Source: DAITQM01 sp039794245 (GTDB taxonomy: Bacteria > Pseudomonadota > Gammaproteobacteria > Xanthomonadales > Wenzhouxiangellaceae). From it: DNA of 64,000 bases. The first letter of the stretch is position 1. Every line of letters starts with the position of its first letter. The notes under the pieces are model-generated. The model saw only the letters and a list, made by a program, of their open reading frames with translations, ran no database searches and had not been told where the DNA came from. A program made the position numbers and the translations under genes. Positions 27,626 to 35,718 of this stretch are shown piece after piece. The DNA lies in contig JBDIVS010000008.1 in the NCBI GenBank assembly GCA_039794245.1, positions 1 to 64,000 of the forward strand, written 5' to 3'.

Positions 27626-29962
27626 TCAACCGCCGGCGGCGGGTTCACCGGCCAGCGCCGGCGCGCCGGCGGCCGGCGCCGCGGCCGGGGCTTCGCCGGC
27701 GGCGGCCTTGCGGCCGGTGTCAATTGGTTTTAGACCGCGGAACTTGCGGCGCAGTTCATCGGAGACGTCTTGCAGGCGGTCGACGCGCTCGATCACCGTC
27801 GGCGTGATCATCACCAAAAGCTCCGAGCGCATCACGTCGTGCGTTTTCGAGCCGAACAGGCCGCCGATGATCGGGATCTTGCTGAGGAAGGGGATGCCGC
27901 TCGAGCCTTTGGTGTTGGTCTCGACGATCAGGCCGCCGAGGACGATGGTCTGCCCGGACTGGATCGCGACCTCGGTGTTGACCTCGCTGTTCGAGATATC
28001 CGGATTGCCGCCGCCTTCCGGCCGCGCCCCCGGCGACGATACAACCTGGCTGATTTCCAAGTACACCAGGCCGCCGGGGTTGACCCGGGGCGTCACTTCG
28101 AGCGTCGTGCCGGTGCTGATGAACTGGGTGTTCGAAAACGTCCCGTTGGTGCCGGCCCCGGTATTGAACGTCGTCGATTGCACCGAGATCTGGGTGCCAA
28201 CGTTGAGCCTGGCCTGGCTGTTGTTGCGGACCAGAAGCGTCGGCGCCGACAGGGTCTTGACATCGGTCACCGTAGACAGCGCGGTGATCGTGCTTCTGAT
28301 CACGTCGCCGGCGGCGTTCGCCGGGTTGCTGATCAGCGTGAAATTGCCGCCCGCCGAACCGACGGTGCCGGAGATCGGATCGAACGACGGCGGCAGCGTG
28401 TCGGGCACGCCTTCGAGCACCGATTGCCCGGTATCGCGAAAATTCGAAAAGAACCAGTTGACGCCATATTGCAGCGCATCGCCCAGCCTGACTTCGATGA
28501 CCTGGGCCTCGATCAGCACCTGCAAGGGCTCCATATCGAGCCGCTCGATCGCCGAGAGAATGTTCTGGTACTGCTGCGGCGAGGCCTGGATCAGCAGCGA
28601 ATTGGTTTCCTCGATGGCCGTGATCCGGACCTCCTCGGAGCCGCCGGCGGCGATCGTCCCGGCGCCGCCGGCATCCTGCCGGCCGCGCGGCGTCTGGTCG
28701 CCGCTTTGTACCCGCTCGTTGAAGGTGCTGACCGAGGTCGGCTGCAGGCCCGGACCGAGTTCGCCGGGCGGCTGGCGATTCGGATCGCCGGTCTGGCGGC
28801 GGCCGCCGCTGCGCTCGCCGCCGAAGATATCGATCAGGTAATCGGCGAGCACTGCTGCTTCGAGGTTGCGCACGGCATAGACGTAGAGCCGGCTGGCGGC
28901 ACCCTCGGCGGCGCCGCGGTCGAGGCGCCTGAGCCACTCCTCGGCCTGGTCGAGGTAGGCTGGCTGTGTGGTGATCACCATCACCGCGTTCAGCCGCTCG
29001 ATCGGCACGAAACGGAACAGGCCGGCGAGCGGGCTCGCCCCCTCCTCGCCAAAAATGGCTTGCAGCTCGGGCAGCACCTCGGCAACTTCGACCTGCTGCA
29101 AGTTGAACATCGCCACCGACATGCCGGCCAGCCAATCGACATCGAAAATGTCGATCGTCTGCTGGTAGTTTTTCAATTCCGCCGGCGTGCCGGCGAGCAC
29201 CAACAGGCTGCGCGCGTTGTCGGCCGAGAGCACCGCGCCTTCTTGCAGGTAGGGCTCGAGGATGGTCTGCATCTGGGTCGGCGAGATGTATTCCAAAGGC
29301 GCGATCAGCAGTTGGTAGCCGCGTTTGCCGACCGGCCCGAGGCGCGGCGCCAGCGTGCCGCGGATGGCGTTGGCGATCGGCAGGACGTGGTAGCGGCCCT
29401 CCTTGAAGACCATCGCCGCGCCGTTCCAGCGCAACAGCATGTCGAGCACCGGCAGCAACTGCTCGCGGTCGAGCGGCCGGGACGTGGAAAAGGTGACCTC
29501 GCCGCTGACGCCCGGACCGATCACATAGTTTTCCTGCAGCAGGTCGCCCAAGATGGCGCGCACCACTTCGGGCAGCGGCGCGGCCTCGAAATTGAGATTG
29601 ATTTCGCCGTCGGCACTGACCTCTTCCGCCGGCCGTTGGGCGGCGTCGTAATCGATCAGCTTGCCGGTGCCGGGAAAGCGCTTCTCGGCGGGTTCCGCCG
29701 GCCCGCTTTCGGGACGATCCTGGTCGAGTTCGATTTCGCCGGTGCGCCGGCTCTCTTGTTCGCCGACCGGCGTATAGCCGCCGGCCCCGGCGCCCGGCTG
29801 GAACGTGCGGGTGGCGCAGGCGGCAAGGAGCAGCGCGGCGAGCCCGGCGCCGGCGATCATACGGAAGCGGCCGGCGGGTGCGGCAATACGGCGTTGACCG
29901 GCGGCGGTATCGCCCGGAGCGGGATGAAGCCGCTGGCGGTCTCGTGGTCTATTGTTCATCAT
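27626..29962 (-). CDS. gspD: Type II secretion outer-membrane secretin GspD
   Basis: 778 aa from ATG 29962. A lipoprotein-type signal ends LLLAAC (C49 with this start; ATG 29860 is a shorter alternative). N0 and N1-N3 domains follow: INLNFEAAPLPEVVRAILGDLLQENYVIGPGVSG, then repeated LxNxxEVA-like KH folds. A Gly/Arg/Pro-rich insertion at about 460-500 precedes EETNSLLIQASPQQYQNI. The secretin core (about 530-720) carries VEIRLGDALQYGVNWFF-like, VTPRVNPGGLVYLEISQ, VAIQSGQTIVLGGLI and GIPFLSKIPIIGGLFGS. It forms the exit channel. The C-terminus is Ala/Pro-rich. It overlaps gspN by 14 bp. Confidence 0.95.
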   Translation of the reverse strand: MMNNRPRDRQRLHPAPGDTAAGQRRIAAPAGRFRMIAGAGLAALLLAACATRTFQPGAGAGGYTPVGEQESRRTGEIELDQDRPESGPAEPAEKRFPGTGKLIDYDAAQRPAEEVSADGEINLNFEAAPLPEVVRAILGDLLQENYVIGPGVSGEVTFSTSRPLDREQLLPVLDMLLRWNGAAMVFKEGRYHVLPIANAIRGTLAPRLGPVGKRGYQLLIAPLEYISPTQMQTILEPYLQEGAVLSADNARSLLVLAGTPAELKNYQQTIDIFDVDWLAGMSVAMFNLQQVEVAEVLPELQAIFGEEGASPLAGLFRFVPIERLNAVMVITTQPAYLDQAEEWLRRLDRGAAEGAASRLYVYAVRNLEAAVLADYLIDIFGGERSGGRRQTGDPNRQPPGELGPGLQPTSVSTFNERVQSGDQTPRGRQDAGGAGTIAAGGSEEVRITAIEETNSLLIQASPQQYQNILSAIERLDMEPLQVLIEAQVIEVRLGDALQYGVNWFFSNFRDTGQSVLEGVPDTLPPSFDPISGTVGSAGGNFTLISNPANAAGDVIRSTITALSTVTDVKTLSAPTLLVRNNSQARLNVGTQISVQSTTFNTGAGTNGTFSNTQFISTGTTLEVTPRVNPGGLVYLEISQVVSSPGARPEGGGNPDISNSEVNTEVAIQSGQTIVLGGLIVETNTKGSSGIPFLSKIPIIGGLFGSKTHDVMRSELLVMITPTVIERVDRLQDVSDELRRKFRGLKPIDTGRKAAAGEAPAAAPAAGAPALAGEPAAGG

Positions 29963-30707
29963 CGTCGGCTTTTTCCTGCGCTTTTTGCGCTTCGCGCTGG
30001 GCGCGCAGCTGGGCGCGGCGCTCGGCGATCCGCCTTCTGACTTCGTCGGCCAGGCTGGCTTGGCCGCCCCCGGACGCCGGAGCCGCGGCCGGCCCGGCAT
30101 TCGGAGCGGCATTCGGAGCGGCGGCCGCCGGCCGCGGCGGGCGGCGCGCAGCCGCCGGGGCACTGAGACTGGTGGTATGGGTTTCGAGTTCCAGTGCCGT
30201 TTCCTGGCCGTCGGCGGCGGTGAATTGTATCCCGCGCGGCGTCACCTCGGCCACCCGCCAGGCGGCCAGTTCGCCGTCGAGACTGCTGCCCTCGCGCATG
30301 ATGCGCGCCTGGCGTTCGTTTTTGAAGCGGACGATCGCAAGTTTGGCTTCGGGCGTCACGATAATGCCGGTCAATGCCGCGTCGAGCGCCGGGGCGGTCT
30401 CGTCGCCCGGCGGTTCTTCAGCCGCAACATCCTCTGCCGACTCCCGCGCCGGCAGGCGGCGGTCGTCGAAGAAAATCGGCCGCCCGAGGATCAGTTCGGC
30501 CAGTTGCGCCCCGTCCGGCGGCAACGGCAGGGTATCGATGGGCTGCACCTCGGCGGCGCCGGCGGCAGCGGGCTCCAGTGCCGGCGGACGATGCACGAAC
30601 GGCAGCACCAGGGCCGCAACGGCGGCAACACCGATGACCCCGAGCAGCATCACACCGGGCAGATTGCGCCGGGCGTCGAGCAACTTGAAATCAACCAGTC
30701 CGGCCAC
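29949..30707 (-). CDS. gspN: Type II secretion protein N/C-like (XpsN type)
   Basis: 252 aa. A short cytoplasmic tail, one membrane span (about 18-38, VMLLGVIGVAAVAALVLPFV), a Pro/Ala-rich linker and a periplasmic homology region: AQLAELILGRPIFFDDRR, then ALTGIIVTPEAKLAIVRFKNERQARIMREGSSL and WRVAEVTPRGIQFT. This matches the GspC-type HR domain that connects the inner-membrane platform to the secretin. The gene order M-N-D is that of the Xanthomonas xps cluster, in which N replaces GspC. The tail is Ala/Pro-rich with a short tandem repeat (30096-30121) and ends in a coiled-coil-like Arg/Glu/Gln stretch. Confidence 0.82.
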   Translation of the reverse strand: MAGLVDFKLLDARRNLPGVMLLGVIGVAAVAALVLPFVHRPPALEPAAAGAAEVQPIDTLPLPPDGAQLAELILGRPIFFDDRRLPARESAEDVAAEEPPGDETAPALDAALTGIIVTPEAKLAIVRFKNERQARIMREGSSLDGELAAWRVAEVTPRGIQFTAADGQETALELETHTTSLSAPAAARRPPRPAAAAPNAAPNAGPAAAPASGGGQASLADEVRRRIAERRAQLRAQREAQKAQEKADDDEQ

Positions 30708-31305
30708 TGCCTGATCCTTTCAAGTACCCCATCATGTCGAACCGGATGTCGAGCTGGTCGGGATTGACGCCGCGCCGCTGGCGCACCTGCGAGGCGACGA
30801 CCTGCTGATAAATATTGACATTGTCGAGCAGCACCACCGGCAGACCGCGTTCGAGCTCGGCGGCGACTTTGATGAAATCGGGCAGCGAGCAGCGCAGCCG
30901 GACTTTGACGACGACGCGCTCGAACCTTTCCTTGTCGCGCGGCCTGACGTTCTGGTTGCTGATCACCTGGCAGCGTTCGGCATCGTCGGCCTGGGTGCTG
31001 ATGATGTCTTTCAGCCGCCGGGTCAACTCGGCAGCGGCGGTATCGAAATTGCTGCCGGCGATGAACAATTCGTCGTCTCGCCGCAGGTCGCGCAAGGCCG
31101 CCAGTTCGGCTTCGAGCCGGGGCCGTTCGGCGATGGTGGCGTTCAGGCGCTGCAACTGGGTCTCGAGGTCGCCCCGCCGCTCGTGGTATTCGAACTGGCG
31201 CCGCACGAACCAATGGAAGCCGGCGAAATAGACCACGATCAGCACGATCACCAGCAGCATCAGGGCCAGCGGCCGGCTGCGTTCAGGTGCCGGCAGAAAG
31301 TCCAT
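30691..31305 (-). CDS. gspM: Type II secretion protein GspM
   Basis: 204 aa from ATG 31305, with GGAGGGAGG upstream; longer in-frame codons lie inside gspL. One N-terminal membrane span (LALMLLVIVLIVVYFAGFHWFV, about 12-33) is followed by a coiled coil (RRGDLETQLQRLNATIAERPRLEAELAALRDL) and a ferredoxin-like periplasmic domain (ERFERVVVKVRLRCSLPDFIKVAAELERGLPVVLLDNVNIY). This is the GspM/PilO architecture; it partners with GspL in the inner-membrane platform. It overlaps gspL by 23 bp and gspN by 17 bp. Confidence 0.9.
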   Translation of the reverse strand: MDFLPAPERSRPLALMLLVIVLIVVYFAGFHWFVRRQFEYHERRGDLETQLQRLNATIAERPRLEAELAALRDLRRDDELFIAGSNFDTAAAELTRRLKDIISTQADDAERCQVISNQNVRPRDKERFERVVVKVRLRCSLPDFIKVAAELERGLPVVLLDNVNIYQQVVASQVRQRRGVNPDQLDIRFDMMGYLKGSGSGRTG

Positions 31306-32554
31306 CGCCTCCCTCCGCCGCACCGGCAGCCGATGTTTCGTCTTCCGGGGCCGGCGTTTCTTCCGTGGTGTCCTCTCCGGCCTCGAGCGCTTCGCCCGCC
31401 GCCGGGGCCGGCGGCTGCCAATCGAAGGTGGCAGCCGGGTCGATCGTCGCCGCCGCCACATAGCGCTCCTGGTTCGAGCGCTGATCGACGGTGATCGCAC
31501 CGTTGAAATGCACGGCGTCGAGCACCGGCGATTCGTTCAACAATTCGACCAGGCGCTGCGCGCCGCCCGACAGGCCCTGCAACTGCAACTCGCCGCCGGT
31601 GATCTGCAAGCGCTGTACCCAGGTGTCTTCCGGGATGCGGCCGGTGATGTCGGCGAGCAGCACCAGCGACGACGGCGTTTGGCGGCGGCGTTCGGCGAGA
31701 AATCCGGCGGCGGCGCGCGCCTCATCGACTGCAGTACGCAACTCGACGACCTGGCGCGCGTCGCGGCGCAACGCTTCGATCCTGTCCTCCAGGCGGCCGA
31801 TGCCACGCTCGCTGAGCACGATCGATTCGGCCATCACCGCGGCAGCCAGCAGCACGGCGACGCCGGCCAGCGCCCAGTTCAGGCGGCTTTGCGCCGAGCG
31901 GTACGGGCGGCGGCGTTCGGCGGGCAGAAAATTCAGGCCGAGCGGAAACGGCGCACCACCGGCGTCCATCTGGCACAGATCGACGGCGTGCACCGTCAGA
32001 CCGAGCCGCGCCGCCTCGGCGAATCGCCGGTCGAGCGTCTCGCGCAGCATCAGGTAAAGCTCGATATTGAGCAGGTTCTCCTCGCGCCGGCGGCCGGTGA
32101 GCCGGTAGTCGAAAAACACCTGCTCGGCGCTGAACGGTGTATGGCGATCCATCTCGTAGGCCAGCGCCTGGGCGAGGTTGGCTTCAGCCGCGGCCGGCAT
32201 CGTCACCTGCCGGTGCAGTACTTCGTCCGCCGCCAGGCACAAGATGCCCTCGGGGCGGCCGTTGGCGTAATCGTCGAGCAGCGCCTGGACGCGGGCCCGG
32301 GCGCTCTCGGGGTCTTCGTCGCTCTCGATCACCAGTGGCGGCTCAGGGGCGATTTCGGCGCCGGCGGCGCGGTACACGACGAAGCGGGTCGCGTCGCAGA
32401 CGATCAACAGCCGCGGCCGCGGCGGCCACATCCGCGAACACCAGCTGGCCGGCATCATGGCCCGCAGCTCCCGGCCCCACCAGGCGAAAAACGGCGGCAG
32501 TGGCCCGGCCTGGTAACGGCCGCGCCACAGGTTCAGCCATTCAGCCGGCGCCAT
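31283..32554 (-). CDS. gspL: Type II secretion protein GspL
   Basis: 423 aa. The N-terminal cytoplasmic part is actin-like (PilM-type): LLIVCDATRFVVYR, HRQVTMPAAAEANLAQALAYEMDRHTPFSAEQVFFDYRL. A membrane span (about 233-250, WALAGVAVLLAAAVMAESIV) is followed by a PilN-like periplasmic coiled coil and ferredoxin-like domain (LADITGRIPEDTWVQRLQITGGELQLQGLSGGAQRLVELLNESPVL). The C-terminus is a long acidic Glu/Ala/Pro tail. GspL recruits the GspE ATPase to the platform. A 148-bp gap separates it from gspK, so a second promoter is possible there. Confidence 0.9.
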   Translation of the reverse strand: MAPAEWLNLWRGRYQAGPLPPFFAWWGRELRAMMPASWCSRMWPPRPRLLIVCDATRFVVYRAAGAEIAPEPPLVIESDEDPESARARVQALLDDYANGRPEGILCLAADEVLHRQVTMPAAAEANLAQALAYEMDRHTPFSAEQVFFDYRLTGRRREENLLNIELYLMLRETLDRRFAEAARLGLTVHAVDLCQMDAGGAPFPLGLNFLPAERRRPYRSAQSRLNWALAGVAVLLAAAVMAESIVLSERGIGRLEDRIEALRRDARQVVELRTAVDEARAAAGFLAERRRQTPSSLVLLADITGRIPEDTWVQRLQITGGELQLQGLSGGAQRLVELLNESPVLDAVHFNGAITVDQRSNQERYVAAATIDPAATFDWQPPAPAAGEALEAGEDTTEETPAPEDETSAAGAAEGGDGLSAGT

Positions 32555-32702
32555 CGTGTTGCCCTGAACGAGTCATTTCATTTAACGCAATCGAGTCATT
32601 GTGCTTGCCAACCGCCCGGAACGGCGCCGCGGCGCGGCATCAGGTGAGATGACCGCGGCCGGGCCAAGTTCAACCCGGATCATTCATGACCAAGGCGGCC
32701 GC
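32555..32702. other. Gap between gspK and gspL with palindromic motif
   Basis: The only sizeable gap inside the secretion operon. It contains TTCAACCCGGATCATTCATGA (32669-32689), whose complement recurs at 47535-47555 downstream of surA. No gene is seen. It could hold an internal promoter or a dispersed repeat. Confidence 0.45.
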
Positions 32703-33602
32703 TCAATTGTACTCGCCCTCCCGCCAGCGGACGATGCGAAACGGCTGGCCGAGATAATCGGTGCCGAGCCGGATCGTCGCCCGGACGTCGTAAAAAATTC
32801 CGTTGGCCAGCGTCGCCCTCGCTTCCACGCTGTACGTCAGGCCGCCGCCCTGGGCGAGCACGGCGGTGCCGTCGGGCAGCGTCAGCGGCAGGCCGCTCGC
32901 CGGATCCTGCTGTTCGCGCCGGGCGATGAAGTCGGTGGCCTGCTCCGGCGTCATCTCTGGCAGCGTCAGAAGCGCGGCGAGCGGCGCGAAGGCCGGATTG
33001 ACCTGGCCGCGGCCCGAATACACGGTGACGCCCGGCTCGACGGCGCGATACAGTTCGTAATCGAAACCCAGCACCTGCTGCAATTCGTCAACGGTGGCGA
33101 ACGGCCCGTTGCGCGGCACGTAGGCGTAACCGGCCGCCTGGTAATCGTCGGCTTCGGCGCCGAGCGGCCGGGTGAGTTCATCGCCGTCGCGCCAGTCCTC
33201 GATCGCCGCCGCCAGTTCCTCGGCCCGCGAAGTCTCCACCCCCTGCCCTTCGATGAGTCGGATCAGGGTTTCGGTCGGGGCGACATTGAGATCGACCTTG
33301 CCGGTTTCGTCGGTGATCCGGATCTCGACTTCGGCGTCGCCGAAATTCACCTGGTACGGCCGGCCGTCGGCGCTCCAGCGCGTATCGATCTGCGGATTGC
33401 GCATCTGGTAGGCGGTGTAGTGGATGCCGGATTCGGCGGCGTACCGCGCCTTGAGGCCGTCGAACAGGTTGCGTGCTTCGAGATTCTCGCCGCGCGCCAG
33501 CACCGCGTAGGCGCCGATCAGCACGGTCAGCAGCACCAGCACCCAGATCACCAGGATCAGCGCCACGCCGCGCTGGCGGCGCCACGATGGTGTATGATTC
33601 AT
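32703..33602 (-). CDS. gspK: Type II secretion minor pseudopilin GspK
   Basis: 299 aa from ATG 33602, seven bases after the gspJ stop; ATG 33632 is an overlapping alternative. A short basic leader ends in RQRG, then the hydrophobic helix VALILVIWVLVLLTVLIGAYAV. The usual Glu at +5 is absent, as is normal for GspK. The large alpha-domain insert shows RYAAESGIHYTAYQM, DETGKVDLNVAPTETLIRLIE, IEDWRDGDELTRPLGAEADDY and PRNGPFATVDELQQVLGFDYELYRAVEPGVTVYSGRGQVNPAFA, all GspK-typical. It caps the pseudopilus tip with GspI and GspJ. Confidence 0.95.
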   Translation of the reverse strand: MNHTPSWRRQRGVALILVIWVLVLLTVLIGAYAVLARGENLEARNLFDGLKARYAAESGIHYTAYQMRNPQIDTRWSADGRPYQVNFGDAEVEIRITDETGKVDLNVAPTETLIRLIEGQGVETSRAEELAAAIEDWRDGDELTRPLGAEADDYQAAGYAYVPRNGPFATVDELQQVLGFDYELYRAVEPGVTVYSGRGQVNPAFAPLAALLTLPEMTPEQATDFIARREQQDPASGLPLTLPDGTAVLAQGGGLTYSVEARATLANGIFYDVRATIRLGTDYLGQPFRIVRWREGEYN

Positions 33603-33609
33603 GACCCGT

Positions 33610-34332
33610 TCAGCGCACATCGTCACGGCCATCGGGGCCGGGGCCCGGCCCCGCCGCCGGGCCGGGGAACACCTGGTTCGGCATCCTCATCTGCACCACG
33701 CCACCGCCGGTGTTGTCGATCATCGTCCGGGCGCGGAGCGCCGGCCAGCGCAGCCGGTAAGACTCCGGCAGTTCGCCGTCGAGCGCCACGGCGAGCGGCA
33801 TCGCCGACGGGTTGTCCCACGACGACTGCCAGTCGGTCAGGCTGCCGTTCTCGTCGAAGCCGATAAAACGCCATTCGGCATCGCGGATGCCGCTGAACAG
33901 CACGACCGGCTCGACCGTTTCGAGGTCACCGTCCTGATAACCGCTGAGCACCGCGTAGCGGAATTCTAGCTCGTCGCCATCGGCCCCGGAAACAAAACGC
34001 AATTCCTGGACATGCGGCCCGCCGGCGCCGAGGTAGCCGGGCATCGGGGCAACGAAACGCACGAAATCGCGCCCGCCTTGGAAAACGACGATGCCCGATT
34101 CGGTCGCGCCGAAAGCCAGCGGCAGCATGCGTTCGAGCTGGTGCAGCACAAACAGGTGGGCGGCGCGCAGGTCGGTGGCCTGACCGATCGCTGCCTCGCC
34201 GCTGCGCGTCGCCTTGAGCGCACCGTGCAGGCCGCTGTAGGCCTGCGTCATGATCATGCCGAGCAGCACGATGGCGAGCAGCATCTCGAGCAGCGTGAAA
34301 CCGCGTGCCACGGCCGCGTTGCGGCGGCTCAT
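33610..34332 (-). CDS. gspJ: Type II secretion minor pseudopilin GspJ
   Basis: 240 aa. Type IV prepilin-like N-terminus: basic leader, ARG cleavage site, then FTLLEMLLAIVLLGMIMTQAYSGL, with Glu at +5. The globular part has LVFLHQLERMLPLAFGATE-like, FVRFVAPMPGYLGAGGPHVQELRF and LFSGIRDAEWRFIGFDENGS. The C-terminus is Gly/Pro-rich. Its ATG overlaps the gspI stop (ATGA). Part of the pseudopilus tip complex. Confidence 0.93.
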   Translation of the reverse strand: MSRRNAAVARGFTLLEMLLAIVLLGMIMTQAYSGLHGALKATRSGEAAIGQATDLRAAHLFVLHQLERMLPLAFGATESGIVVFQGGRDFVRFVAPMPGYLGAGGPHVQELRFVSGADGDELEFRYAVLSGYQDGDLETVEPVVLFSGIRDAEWRFIGFDENGSLTDWQSSWDNPSAMPLAVALDGELPESYRLRWPALRARTMIDNTGGGVVQMRMPNQVFPGPAAGPGPGPDGRDDVR

Positions 34333-34766
34333 CGCCGGCCCCCGGCGGCGCCCTGCCTGAGGTTGCGGTCGGCCGAACGCAGCGTCCGAAAGTGCGCCTG
34401 GCGAAGGCGCGGCGGCTCGCCCCAGTACACCGTCAGATCGACTTCGAACAGGTCGATGGGGATCAGTTCGGCAAGGGCCGGATCGGTGAAGCCGTCCTCG
34501 TAGAGGCGGATGTCGGCCTCAAAGCGGTATTTGTCGTCGAACTCGCCGCCGGTCACGCCTTCCTTGAGCGGCGTTTCCACCCCGAGGGTATTGAGATACG
34601 ACGCCGCCCACAGCCCGGCTTCGGTCATTTCCTGGGCGTTGCGGGTATTGTTCAGGGCCCCGCTCAAGACCTGGATCAGCGCCGCGAACGTGACACTGAA
34701 CAGCACGAAGGCGGCAAGCACTTCGAGCAGCGTGAAACCGGCGGCCGTGTGGCGCGAGGTTTTCAT
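34329..34766 (-). CDS. gspI: Type II secretion minor pseudopilin GspI
   Basis: 145 aa. Leader MKTSRHTAAG, then FTLLEVLAAFVLFSVTFAALIQVL with Glu at +5. The short globular part contains AGLWAASYLNTLGVETPLKEGVTGGEFDDKYRFEADIRLYE, a typical GspI pattern. Overlaps gspH by 4 bp (ATGA) and gspJ by 4 bp. Confidence 0.93.
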   Translation of the reverse strand: MKTSRHTAAGFTLLEVLAAFVLFSVTFAALIQVLSGALNNTRNAQEMTEAGLWAASYLNTLGVETPLKEGVTGGEFDDKYRFEADIRLYEDGFTDPALAELIPIDLFEVDLTVYWGEPPRLRQAHFRTLRSADRNLRQGAAGGRR

Positions 34767-35278
34767 TGCCGCTCGTCGTCGGCGGCCAGCGTGATCTTGC
34801 CAGTCAGCCAGGCGACGCCGATGTACCGGTGCAGGTCGCCGGCGCTGACCGTCACCCGCCCGCCGGTCGAGGAACCGTCCGGGAAAAAGCGGATCTGGCC
34901 GGCATTCTCGCCGGTGATCTCGGAGCGCGCGGTGAGCAAGGTGATGTCCATCTCCTCGGGCAGCGCCCGCGCCGGGCGATCGGCGGCGCGCCAGAAGCGC
35001 TCGTTGGCGTTGACTTCGAAGGTCTGCGGCTGTTTTTGCACCATCGCCCGGGTTCTTGCATAGCGCAGGCCGGCGGCGATCTCGCGGCTCTGGGCGCGGA
35101 TTTCGGCACTGGCCCCGCTGCGCATCAGCGAGGCCCCGACCAGGCCGAGCATCAGGCCCATCAGGGTCAGCACGACCAGGATTTCGAGCAGGCTGAAACC
35201 CGCCGCGCTGCGCCGCCGGCCGCCCTGCCGGCCGTGATGGCGGTCAGCTACCCTGGTCCCAACTGGTGATATCGGCAT
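34763..35278 (-). CDS. gspH: Type II secretion minor pseudopilin GspH
   Basis: 171 aa. A longer basic leader ends AAG, then FSLLEILVVLTLMGLMLGLVGASL, Glu at +5. The soluble part has AGLRYARTRAMVQKQPQTFEVNANERFW and QIRFFPDGSSTGGRVTVS, matching GspH. With this ATG it overlaps the gspG stop by 35 bp; no better start is visible because the prepilin leader would be lost. Confidence 0.9.
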   Translation of the reverse strand: MPISPVGTRVADRHHGRQGGRRRSAAGFSLLEILVVLTLMGLMLGLVGASLMRSGASAEIRAQSREIAAGLRYARTRAMVQKQPQTFEVNANERFWRAADRPARALPEEMDITLLTARSEITGENAGQIRFFPDGSSTGGRVTVSAGDLHRYIGVAWLTGKITLAADDERQ

Positions 35279-35672
35279 TGCGCCCGTCGCCGCCCGGTGC
35301 CTTGTCGGCGCCGTACGAAAAGATATCGAACTCGCCGTGCTCGCCCGGCGAGCGATATTGATACGGCTCGCCCCACGGGTCTTTCAAAATCTGCCCCTTG
35401 ACGTACGGCCCCGTCCAGTTCGGGGCATTGGCCGGGGCGTTGACCAGATCCTCGAGCCGCTCGGGCGCCGCGCCGTTGTCGAGAAAATAATTCTCCACCG
35501 CCATCGACAAGCGGTCGATGTGGAGCTTGGCGGCGTCGTATTGCGCCTTTTGCGTCTTGCCCATCAGATTGGGCACGACCAGCGTCGCGATGAACGCCAG
35601 AAGCACCATCACCACCAGAATCTCGATCAGGCTGAAACCGCCCTGCGATCGGACACCGGAACCTGTCATCAT
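35244..35672 (-). CDS. gspG: Type II secretion major pseudopilin GspG
   Basis: 142 aa from ATG 35672 (or 35669), chosen because GAGGTG lies 6 nt upstream. Leader ends QGG, then FSLIEILVVMVLLAFIATLVVPNLMGKTQKAQYDAAKLHI, the GspG hallmark. The globular part carries the conserved DNGAAPERLEDLV, GPYVKGQILKDPWGEPYQYRSPGEHGEFDIFSYGADKAPGGDGRNADI with calcium-binding loop residues. Most abundant pseudopilin. About 46 bp separate it from gspF. Confidence 0.96.
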   Translation of the reverse strand: MMTGSGVRSQGGFSLIEILVVMVLLAFIATLVVPNLMGKTQKAQYDAAKLHIDRLSMAVENYFLDNGAAPERLEDLVNAPANAPNWTGPYVKGQILKDPWGEPYQYRSPGEHGEFDIFSYGADKAPGGDGRNADITSWDQGS

Positions 35673-35718
35673 CGTCTTCACCTCTTCGTGTCGGATCGCC
35701 TTCATGATACTCCGGCGG

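Noticed and set aside
27770..30040. 756-codon plus-strand frame opposite gspD
   Set aside because: Antisense of the secretin gene; rich in Arg/Asp/His with no domain.
30096..30121. Short tandem GCATTCGGAGCG repeat inside gspN considered as CRISPR or regulatory
   Set aside because: Only about two units, in frame within an Ala/Pro-rich linker; it is a coding microrepeat.
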